The notes under the pieces: generated by a model
Told to the model about the DNA's origin: nothing
Database searches by the model: none
The model's input: the letters and a program-made list of their open reading frames with translations, nothing else
From: a virus
DNA length: 64,000 nt
Strand: one strand, 5' to 3'
Virus record (IMG/VR): IMGVR_UViG_3300009528_000013
Span: 53,771-117,770 of that record
In this document: piece by piece, positions 51,990 to 58,549 of the stretch
How the letters are laid out: every line of letters starts with the position of its first letter
Numbering within the stretch: the stretch's first letter is position 1
Position numbers and translations under genes: made by a program

Positions 51990-52149
51990 GCCACTTTCCC
52001 TCCCAGTTTCCGATCAAAGGTTGCCGGGTTTGATTCTCTCGGTCGGATCCCATCTGCCTCCAAACCAAACTCCCATCGGTTCTCCTAAAGAACTCAATCT
52101 GGTTTCGTCGTCCAGCTAGATTCTTACAGAGCCTGGCGAGCTTAGCCAT
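51979..52149 (-). CDS. Small basic protein
   Basis: The protein has 56 residues and starts at ATG 52149 inside the previous small gene. It begins MAKLARLCKNLAGRRNQIEF and then FFRRTDGSLVWRQMG, a beta-hairpin-like repeat of charged and aromatic residues. GGGA just before the ATG is a weak ribosome binding site, but overlap with genes on both sides supports coupling. Confidence 0.5.
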   Translation of the reverse strand: MAKLARLCKNLAGRRNQIEFFRRTDGSLVWRQMGSDRENQTRQPLIGNWEGKWHAL

Positions 52150-52232
52150 TCCCGTTTCTCATCCCACTCTTTCGCCTCGACGCGAACAACCATTCTTCCA
52201 ACCAACTTCCGTCTGACCTCTTCTAGATTCAT
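52116..52232 (-). CDS. Small helical peptide
   Basis: The protein has 38 residues. ATG 52232 has a GAGGAG site six bases upstream, better than most neighbours. It reads MNLEEVRRKLVGRMVVRVEA and KEWDEKREWL, a charged helix. The next gene starts inside it. No function known. Confidence 0.5.
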   Translation of the reverse strand: MNLEEVRRKLVGRMVVRVEAKEWDEKREWLSSPGSVRI

Positions 52233-52242
52233 CGTGGTCTCC

Positions 52243-53172
52243 TCATTTATCCGATTCCAGATAGGGCCACTCTTTTCCGACTGCCAACCGGCTTTTTTCC
52301 TCTTGCTCTTGCTCTTGCTCTTGCTCTTTCTCCTTCCTCAATCGTTCTCGTGCATCCTCAAAGAACGGTTCGGCAAACTTGGAAGTCCACGTCCGCTCAT
52401 CGAAGCTCCGCTCTGTCAAGGACTTCAGGAAGCCCTCGAAGTCTCCGAAGTAAGAGCCGTAAATGTGATAGCTGTCTGCGATCCAGACGAGTTGCCCGGG
52501 TCTGATCACTCGTTCAAGCCCTGCGCTCACACGCTCTGCTATGACACGCTGAAGATCGGTGAAGGCGAATAGATTCATAAAAGCCGCCTTGTACGCATCA
52601 TTGCTGCGGATATGTACGTTACAAATAAGCTCATCGCCCACGATCCTGAACCAGATCCTCTGGAGACACGGGGCGAACTCATCCTGAGGGTCGCACCAGA
52701 CTTTCCATGTGACAACTTGAGCCCGTCTGGTATATGGAGCTTCTATAAGCTTCTCAACCACCAGGTCAAGTTGATTGATCGTCCGTGGACGAAGGAGAAC
52801 GCCGCACTCGCTCTCTTTGTGCAGTGGGAGGTCATACTTCGCCAAGCGCCCGTGGTAAGTATGAGACCAGCCACCTTCAGTACGACTGACCCAGTGGTCG
52901 TGTACGCCATAGACCACCTCCTGCCGGTAGGTTTCCAGATCTTCCAATCCCCCTGGGAATGCTCGATGGATTCGAGGTTCCTTCCGGGGCTCCCTCACCA
53001 CCATAATCATCGTGCAGTCCCGGCTCGGTGGATCTCCTTCCTTATCGTATTCTGTCCGAATGGCCGCACCTTCCTCCCAACATGCGATCACCGACCGCTC
53101 CCACACCTCCGGGAGTGTCGACCCGACAATTTTCAATACAGGAATGCCGCTATCGATTGGAGTAGATTTCAT
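52243..53172 (-). CDS. thyA: Thymidylate synthase (ThyA) family
   Basis: The protein has 309 residues; ATG 53172 follows AGGAGG. The ThyA core is visible: FAPCLQRIWFRI (catalytic Cys near 169), HIRSNDAYKAAFMNLFAF (phosphate-binding R-S, then an Asn in the position that selects uracil over cytosine in ThyA), and DSYHIYGSYFGDFEGFL. The kept Asn suggests dUMP as substrate rather than dCMP, but hydroxymethylase activity cannot be excluded. The C-terminus carries an EQEQEQEQEE tract. It supplies thymidylate or a modified base for phage DNA. Confidence 0.75.
   Translation of the reverse strand: MKSTPIDSGIPVLKIVGSTLPEVWERSVIACWEEGAAIRTEYDKEGDPPSRDCTMIMVVREPRKEPRIHRAFPGGLEDLETYRQEVVYGVHDHWVSRTEGGWSHTYHGRLAKYDLPLHKESECGVLLRPRTINQLDLVVEKLIEAPYTRRAQVVTWKVWCDPQDEFAPCLQRIWFRIVGDELICNVHIRSNDAYKAAFMNLFAFTDLQRVIAERVSAGLERVIRPGQLVWIADSYHIYGSYFGDFEGFLKSLTERSFDERTWTSKFAEPFFEDARERLRKEKEQEQEQEQEEKSRLAVGKEWPYLESDK
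52299..52335. repeat. Hexanucleotide microsatellite in thyA-like gene
   Basis: CTCTTG is repeated about five times in a row (- strand CAAGAG), giving alternating Glu-Gln near the C-terminus. In-frame slippage would change the length without breaking the enzyme. Confidence 0.85.
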
Positions 53173-53223
53173 CAATCTTTCCTCCTACTATGTTGTCCTT
53201 CGGTGAATGTTTAACTCGAATGC

Positions 53224-53595
53224 TCAGACAGTCATTATGAAAGGCTGACCTTCACAAAATTCTTGAATCTCCCTAACAGCGTCCATCGCTGTCGGGAAGG
53301 CATCTTTCATCGGATACTGTTCCCGGTTCCATCCTTCGCGCACTTTAGCCCGGGCGAAGACATCATTGATTTGCGGAGTACTGTCAACGAAGACTCTCAT
53401 TCCCCTCTTTGGCAGATAATCGGGCGTCACCTTATCGTAATGCCAATGGACATGTTGCATATCTCCACCGCACTTCGAGCAGGGAATCATAAACGGTGTT
53501 ACCCCATCCCGGGCGTTCCAGAGAGTCTCCTCGCATCCGTACCTCCCGCATTTGTACCTCATCAGACAAAATGCTTCCGCATGGTTGTATTCCAT
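53224..53595 (-). CDS. Hypothetical zinc-binding protein
   Basis: The protein has 123 residues; ATG 53595 lies about nine bases after GAGGAG. MRYKCGRYGCEETLWNARDG and IPCSKCGGDMQHVHWHYDK hold two Cys pairs and several His, a zinc-ribbon-like core. The C-terminal half is alpha/beta (MRVFVDSTPQINDVFARAKV). The downstream thyA-like gene follows 52 bases later. No named family. Confidence 0.6.
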   Translation of the reverse strand: MEYNHAEAFCLMRYKCGRYGCEETLWNARDGVTPFMIPCSKCGGDMQHVHWHYDKVTPDYLPKRGMRVFVDSTPQINDVFARAKVREGWNREQYPMKDAFPTAMDAVREIQEFCEGQPFIMTV

Positions 53596-53608
53596 CGCCC
53601 CCATCTCC

Positions 53609-53893
53609 TCAATTATTGTTCGGTCGCTCCGGCAAAAGTTGCCAGTGAGAAATCTCGTTATTACGCAGGATTCCAGCATCGAATAGCCATTCGTCATCGT
53701 TCACAAACTTTCCCGCTCTGAATTTACCTACGCCACTAAACTTCTCAATGTACATGAAAACCCCCGAACCAGGATGCGGCAATCGTCTATTTGTACTGAT
53801 CCACTTCTTTTTCCCGAGGAGCAGAAAAACGAGGATCGAGAGTACGATTAAGATGAGTGCTAAAGCTAAAGCCCACCATTCTGTATGACTCAT
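53609..53893 (-). CDS. Membrane-anchored DUF551-like protein
   Basis: The protein has 94 residues; ATG 53893 follows GAAAGGATC. One membrane span, WWALALALILIVLSILVFLL, is followed by a compact domain with WISTNRRLPHPGSGVFMYIE and SHWQLLPERPN, matching the short DUF551 domain of many phages (starts W-I-S, ends H-W-x-x-L-P-E-x-P). DUF551 proteins usually lack a membrane anchor. Confidence 0.65.
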   Translation of the reverse strand: MSHTEWWALALALILIVLSILVFLLLGKKKWISTNRRLPHPGSGVFMYIEKFSGVGKFRAGKFVNDDEWLFDAGILRNNEISHWQLLPERPNNN

Positions 53894-53905
53894 CACAGAT
53901 CCTTT

Positions 53906-54178
53906 CTATTCATCGGATGACACCGACTTAACCATCTTCCAGAGCGACTTCATCGATCTCCAAAGCTGATCGCCCGCGAGTTGAGAAATCGGCATGACAT
54001 CTACACCCTCCCCCGATACTTTTACGATGAAGTACGTTGTCTTATGGTCAATAGCAAATTCAGCGAAAATCTCCCTCAATTGTTCGATGGGAAGGGGAGG
54101 ATCTGATTCTATGGATTCTGTTGTAGTCGATGCAACTTGGCCGTCTTCAGTTCCGAACGGAAAGATGATTTTATTCAT
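53906..54178 (-). CDS. Hypothetical small protein
   Basis: The protein has 90 residues; ATG 54178 follows AGAAGG. An alpha/beta protein with PIEQLREIFAEFAIDHKTTY and FIVKVSGEGVDVMPI, then a helix rich in Lys and Trp. It overlaps the upstream gene by eight bases. No family recognised. Confidence 0.5.
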   Translation of the reverse strand: MNKIIFPFGTEDGQVASTTTESIESDPPLPIEQLREIFAEFAIDHKTTYFIVKVSGEGVDVMPISQLAGDQLWRSMKSLWKMVKSVSSDE

Positions 54179-54542
54179 TACCTTCTTCTCCAACGCCTTC
54201 ATCTGCATAATGTCCGTACTCTGGACTCGTATGGACCACGGATTTGTCCTGACCATAACAGATTGGGATAGTCTTCGCCTCGGGAGGCAGAGGAAAAAGT
54301 GATATGCGAAGATAAGAAAGTTGCCTCTCTAACATCTTGACGAGTACTCTATTCCAAGTCCCACCTGGTAGAGATCGCAAAGCCTCTACGATTTTCTCAG
54401 CATCACGGTCATATAACTCCGCGTGTTCTTTTAACTCCTTGAAATCGGGAAGTTCACCAGCGATCAGAATGGAAACGTCTGGAATTATCTGATTTCCGAT
54501 CGAGCCCGCTTTATATATGGGGACTTCCTTTACGTTTTCCAT
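54171..54542 (-). CDS. Hypothetical protein, 123 residues
   Basis: ATG 54542 lies eight bases after AAAGGA. It starts MENVKEVPIYKAGSIGNQII and has two helices (FKELKEHAELYDRDAEKIVE; WNRVLVKMLERQLSYLRI), then an acidic C-terminus. It overlaps the Dam-like gene by 13 bases. No family recognised. Confidence 0.5.
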   Translation of the reverse strand: MENVKEVPIYKAGSIGNQIIPDVSILIAGELPDFKELKEHAELYDRDAEKIVEALRSLPGGTWNRVLVKMLERQLSYLRISLFPLPPEAKTIPICYGQDKSVVHTSPEYGHYADEGVGEEGNE

Positions 54543-55051
54543 AAACTTTTCCTTTCCCATTTGTAATCGAGGATTTGACCCGAAGTGGAGATAGAGCAGG
54601 TCCGAGGAGGGCCCTCACAAAACGGCCGGAAGATGACCACGATGCTCGACAAATTAGCTCGTCTGGACATTCCATTCGAACTGAAGTGTAATCTGTTCTT
54701 CACAAATCTGATTTCATCGGATCTCATAACGCAATTATGCCACATCACAGTATCGGTTGATTTACCGGAGATCAGGGCTACGACGAGTCCACCCTTCCGA
54801 GTCGTTAGATAAGCTTTCGCCATCCATTTGACTATATCTTTGTCATACGGCGGATTCAGCCAAATAATTTCCTCTGACCAATCCCGTCTCAAGCCATCTT
54901 CTTTCTTGGTAAAGAACCTCTGGCATTTCGTATTCTCTGGGGTGGCACAGACATCCAAAGTGAAATGGAATTCCCGATCCAGAGTCTCAAAGAAATCTTG
55001 CGGGGTTTCCCATTCGGTGGTCGATGTTCTCTTACTTCTGATCTTTGGCAT
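54530..55051 (-). CDS. Phage N6-adenine DNA methyltransferase (Dam type)
   Basis: The protein has 173 residues. It shows the phage Dam signature: EWETPQDFFETLDREFHFTL, DVCATPENTKCQRFFTKKED, IIWLNPPYDKDIVKWMAKAY, with the catalytic N-P-P-Y. It is a small single-domain enzyme with no recognition domain, as usual for this family. It probably protects phage DNA from host restriction. The start is ATG 55051, inside the end of the upstream gene, where no strong ribosome binding site is seen. Confidence 0.8.
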   Translation of the reverse strand: MPKIRSKRTSTTEWETPQDFFETLDREFHFTLDVCATPENTKCQRFFTKKEDGLRRDWSEEIIWLNPPYDKDIVKWMAKAYLTTRKGGLVVALISGKSTDTVMWHNCVMRSDEIRFVKNRLHFSSNGMSRRANLSSIVVIFRPFCEGPPRTCSISTSGQILDYKWERKSLWKT

Positions 55052-55274
55052 CGTAAGCACAATCAATTTTACCTTTCGCAAGCTCCCACCAACCTGCCTT
55101 GATTGGGGAGGATGAACATTTGGCAAGGGCAATCTCGATCTCCCTTAATTCCCAGGGATGGAGGTGTCGCGTAGTCTCACAGTGTTCGCACTTATACAAG
55201 CCCGCATCCTTCCAATTCCCATCTCGTGTCGGACACAATTCGGTCCGCATCAATCTAAAACGATGTTTTCTCAT
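55032..55274 (-). CDS. Small zinc-finger-like protein
   Basis: The protein has 80 residues and starts in ATGA overlap with the upstream gene. LYKCEHCETTRHLHPWEL gives C-x2-C and H-x-H ligands, a possible zinc site. It is mostly helical elsewhere (EIEIALAKCSSSP). No named family. Confidence 0.55.
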   Translation of the reverse strand: MRKHRFRLMRTELCPTRDGNWKDAGLYKCEHCETTRHLHPWELREIEIALAKCSSSPIKAGWWELAKGKIDCAYDAKDQK

Positions 55275-55597
55275 TCTGCCTGCTCTTCAGGATACTCACC
55301 AATAACAGCCTGATACCACGCTTGACCCTGTTTGGCCCAGAGGAGGAGACGTCGCTCAGCTTCAGCAATCGCATCCTCCAGGACAGTGGTATTGAGCCAA
55401 TAACCCTTGCCGCCAAACCCAAAAGTCCAACCATCCGCCGTAAACATCCCAAACCCATAAGGATGAGATCGGACAATGAACTCATATCCGCCACAGATAT
55501 GAGCAGTGGCCGTGACCATCGTTGGAAGTTTGGGGTTCACAACTTCATACTCCACCTCATAGGTGAAGACTGAGACGATCCTCGTTGGGTTTTCCAT
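55271..55597 (-). CDS. Hypothetical protein, 108 residues
   Basis: ATG 55597 follows AGAAGGA; an ATG five codons upstream has a weaker site. Beta strands (RIVSVFTYEVEYEVVNPKL; TATAHICGGYEFIVRSHPYG) are followed by a helix (DAIAEAERRLLLWAKQG). No family recognised. Coupled with the zinc-finger-like gene by ATGA. Confidence 0.5.
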   Translation of the reverse strand: MENPTRIVSVFTYEVEYEVVNPKLPTMVTATAHICGGYEFIVRSHPYGFGMFTADGWTFGFGGKGYWLNTTVLEDAIAEAERRLLLWAKQGQAWYQAVIGEYPEEQAE

Positions 55598-55626
55598 CAA
55601 ATTCCTTCTCATAGTCTTCTCTTTTA

Positions 55627-56454
55627 TTAAATTGCTACCTTCAAATCCAGAGCAAGCCGACCCCAGACTTTTTTGATCCTGTGAGTGGCAATCTTACAGT
55701 ACACTTTGCTGACATCACAAGCAATCCACCGCCGCTTCAACTTCTCGGCCTCTAAAGCGGTCGTACCGGAACCTACCATCGGATCAAAGACCAAATCACC
55801 CGGATTCGACCAGCTTCGGATATGATCGCGGGCAAGGGCTTCAGGGAAAATCGCCGGGTGTTCGTATGCAATCTCATCTTTGGTCGTAAAACCGTACCCT
55901 GAATTGATCTGCCAGATGTTAAATCGGATGCCGAATTTCTTGTACGGAACTTTGTTATCTCTTTTGTCGAGTGTCCCATCCCTGTTCCGAAAGGAAGTTC
56001 GCCCCCAGGATCCCGGCCATTTGTTCGGCCGATCCATCAGAAGATTTACAGTCTTTGGCTTCCCCCTGCTGAAGATGAACATAAACTCAAAAACCTGATG
56101 ATACCGAATAAACTCAGGGTGAGTCGGCCCATTCTTCTGGTAAATCATTGTGTCGTGTAATTTGAAACCGAGATCCATAAAGTAAAGAGCCTGCCGAAAG
56201 CTTACTCCAGATTCCGATCCATCGATAATCTCGTCACCCACGACCCATACGACGACGCCTCCGGGAGCGGTGATCCTATAGAGTTCTTTTACAATTTTCC
56301 CGAAGTTGAAGGAATAACCATGATATTCTCTGAGCTTCCCATACGGAGGCGATGTGACAGTTAGATCAACCAATCCGGTTGCCATTTCAGTCATTATCGA
56401 TAAGCAATCGTCGCAGTAAAGTCGACCCAAATTAGTTTGAAAGAATTGATTCAC
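55627..56454 (-). CDS. DNA methyltransferase, beta-class (N4-cytosine type)
   Basis: The protein has 275 residues and starts in ATGA overlap with the upstream gene. The catalytic TVTSPPYGKLREY comes first and the SAM loop FDPMVGSGTTALEA last, the beta-class order; S-P-P-Y is typical of N4-cytosine and some N6-adenine enzymes. Between them lies an insert with FRNRDGTLDKRDNK that may read DNA. It gives the phage a second DNA methylation besides the Dam-type enzyme. Confidence 0.85.
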   Translation of the reverse strand: MNQFFQTNLGRLYCDDCLSIMTEMATGLVDLTVTSPPYGKLREYHGYSFNFGKIVKELYRITAPGGVVVWVVGDEIIDGSESGVSFRQALYFMDLGFKLHDTMIYQKNGPTHPEFIRYHQVFEFMFIFSRGKPKTVNLLMDRPNKWPGSWGRTSFRNRDGTLDKRDNKVPYKKFGIRFNIWQINSGYGFTTKDEIAYEHPAIFPEALARDHIRSWSNPGDLVFDPMVGSGTTALEAEKLKRRWIACDVSKVYCKIATHRIKKVWGRLALDLKVAI

Positions 56455-56768
56455 CTTCCCGATCCCTCTCTACCAACCCTGATTGTGAAATCCCATCGGT
56501 CACGAATCTCGTGCGGAAATTTTTTCCAATCGATGGTCCGTCTGAGAAATTTCGTCCAGATGTAGTTTAAGATTTTTCGATAAGACCATCGCCATCTTTG
56601 AGGAACAAGGACCTCTCGATAAGTGCAAAAAGGATCGGAAATCCAGATTTCCCCAACATCGGCAAATTGCCCAAGCATTTCTCTACAAGCTACCTCCGAC
56701 AATTCGTTGAATGAAGTACGACCATGAGGCAGAGAGAAATCTCTTCTCCATGGTGCCAAACGAATCAC
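56451..56768 (-). CDS. Hypothetical basic protein
   Basis: The protein has 105 residues and starts with GTG after AAGAA. It is rich in Arg and Trp (RWRWSYRKILNYIWTKFLRR) and has RTSFNELSEVACREMLGQF. It overlaps the methyltransferase by ATGA, so a partner or DNA-binding role is possible but not shown. Confidence 0.5.
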   Translation of the reverse strand: MIRLAPWRRDFSLPHGRTSFNELSEVACREMLGQFADVGEIWISDPFCTYREVLVPQRWRWSYRKILNYIWTKFLRRTIDWKKFPHEIRDRWDFTIRVGREGSGR

Positions 56769-56771
56769 TTC

Positions 56772-57026
56772 TTACTGAATTTTCGATGTGGCAACTTCAG
56801 CATTAGCATCCTCGAAAGAGATAGCCGGAATCTCATAATGGGCGATTTTGATGATATGCTCTCGGCAGTTATTAACCTTTCCATAGAAAATTCTATCGAG
56901 ATCTGGAAGCACCCAAACGAATTCTTTCGAGGAACCAATAAGCCTAACTTCTGAAGGGCATTTTATCCTTCCTCTTACCCAGGTCAGCAGGACAAGATTC
57001 AGCTTATGCAGAACGATTTGAATCAT
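56772..57026 (-). CDS. Hypothetical small protein
   Basis: The protein has 84 residues and starts in ATGA overlap with the SbcD-like gene. Mostly beta, with LVLLTWVRGRIKCPSEVRL, FVWVLPDLDRIFYGKV and IIKIAHYEIPAISF. No family recognised. Confidence 0.5.
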   Translation of the reverse strand: MIQIVLHKLNLVLLTWVRGRIKCPSEVRLIGSSKEFVWVLPDLDRIFYGKVNNCREHIIKIAHYEIPAISFEDANAEVATSKIQ

Positions 57027-58081
57027 CTCTCTTTCCCCTTCCCGATGGTATTTTTCCGAAGATCTCCGGCTCGTGTCAAAACGATCTTTTGCTTTTCGGG
57101 TTTAACGCCTTTGATTTTGAGCCACTCTCCCAAAATCGCAATCGGAGAATCTTCGAGAGTGATCTGATCAGATCCCCTTTTAACAGATCTCTTTTTCTGT
57201 TTCGTCTCGAAATGCAAAGAAAGAAGCTCTTTTTCCTTTGCCATCCTCCGAAGAATCTGCGTATCCTCGGACCCGAAATGCGAATCCAGGATAATTCTCA
57301 GATTCCATTGTCCGGCCGGAAGCTCAAGCTCTTTAAGGGCCTCGGCAACTTCAAGAAGTCGTCCCGGGAAACGAACGGTTTTGAACCTTGGTGCAATGAT
57401 GTCAACCGTCTGGACTCCCTTTTCAGAATCCCAAAGAAGATAACCTGCAGGATTCCCCTCATCGCCAAACGTCCTTTGGAAGAGAGCGCCGGTGTACCCC
57501 GCGAAGACGACTTCTGGATAGCCCTTTCGAGGATCGAAAAATACTCGACGATGGATTCCTCCGAAGAAGTAATACTTTGCGCCGGACTCCAGGAAATTTC
57601 CAATCGAGAAATCCGAAGGTCGATACATCCGATAATCGCTTGAAACTTTGACGTTCCGCAAGAAGCCGTGATAGAAGACTGCATTATGGTCCGAGCTCAG
57701 GGCTTTCAAATCCTTCACGGTCGAAGGCAAGAACATACAGGACTCGTGATACAAATCTATCCCGGTGACGGATTCGATAACCTTGCAGCCCCGAAGCTCG
57801 GAGAAATAAATCAGCGGCGTCGCACGAAAGGGATTCGACATCTCATGGTCGCCCAGGATAAAGTAGATTGGGACCGAGTCTCGCCGGATAGGTTCTAAAC
57901 TCTCGATCAGGAACCGAAACAGTTCCGGTGAGCAACTCTGCGAATCCAAAAAATCTCCAAGGAAGACTAAAAAATCTACCGGAAGGCCGGCAATATGCAA
58001 CATCAAATCCTGAAAGATTGTTCGGTGGATGTCGCTTGTCCGATTGCTGAAATGCGTATCGCTGATGATTGCCACTCTCAT
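57023..58081 (-). CDS. SbcD/Mre11-like nuclease (T4 gp47 type)
   Basis: The protein has 352 residues, with GGGGGAAG upstream. Metallophosphoesterase motifs appear in order: IISDTHFSNR, FLGDFLDSQS, ILGDHEMSNP, FYHGFL and FGGIHRRVFF (His near 186). The C-terminal 100 residues form the usual capping domain. It would trim DNA ends together with the SbcC-like ATPase. It overlaps the upstream gene by ATGA. Confidence 0.85.
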   Translation of the reverse strand: MRVAIISDTHFSNRTSDIHRTIFQDLMLHIAGLPVDFLVFLGDFLDSQSCSPELFRFLIESLEPIRRDSVPIYFILGDHEMSNPFRATPLIYFSELRGCKVIESVTGIDLYHESCMFLPSTVKDLKALSSDHNAVFYHGFLRNVKVSSDYRMYRPSDFSIGNFLESGAKYYFFGGIHRRVFFDPRKGYPEVVFAGYTGALFQRTFGDEGNPAGYLLWDSEKGVQTVDIIAPRFKTVRFPGRLLEVAEALKELELPAGQWNLRIILDSHFGSEDTQILRRMAKEKELLSLHFETKQKKRSVKRGSDQITLEDSPIAILGEWLKIKGVKPEKQKIVLTRAGDLRKNTIGKGKER

Positions 58082-58389
58082 GAGACTTCCCCCGGTTTGC
58101 GAACTAAATCCGCAACTTTTTTTCTCAGATTGTCAAGGGAATCTCTTCGAAGATCTGCGAGCCAGGCCGAAGCGACCTGTTTCCATCCTTCATCGGGATC
58201 GGCGATCTTGAATCCGAGTCGGATCCCTGCGACAAGATTATCCGTGCCGGAAAGCGTGTCGTAGTACCGGCATGCGGCTTCCAACAGTTCCTCCTGGCTG
58301 GCTGTCATCACGTCCTCGACAGTCACGATCCTCGTCTTCCGATCCTCCCGATCTTCAGCGGTCGAATATTCCTCTGTGTGCTCTCCCAT
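58078..58389 (-). CDS. Hypothetical acidic-to-basic helical protein
   Basis: The protein has 103 residues; ATG 58389 follows AGGAGG, so the longer frame is dropped. An acidic N-terminus (EHTEEYSTAEDREDRK) leads to helices (QEELLEAACRYYDTLSG; WLADLRRDSLDNLRKKV). No family recognised. About 160 bases without a clear gene separate it from the primase-helicase. Confidence 0.55.
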   Translation of the reverse strand: MGEHTEEYSTAEDREDRKTRIVTVEDVMTASQEELLEAACRYYDTLSGTDNLVAGIRLGFKIADPDEGWKQVASAWLADLRRDSLDNLRKKVADLVRKPGEVS

Positions 58390-58549
58390 TGTCCATTCCT
58401 CCTTTTGGAAAGGGGTTTTCATCGAAAAATGATGTTTGCGAAGCAAATCCATCTCTTCTGAATTGGCAAACTCGATAAAAGCAAGCTAAGCACGCTCAAT
58501 GCTTTCAGAGAACCATTTCATCTGTTCCGAGAATAAACGGCAGGAGGCA

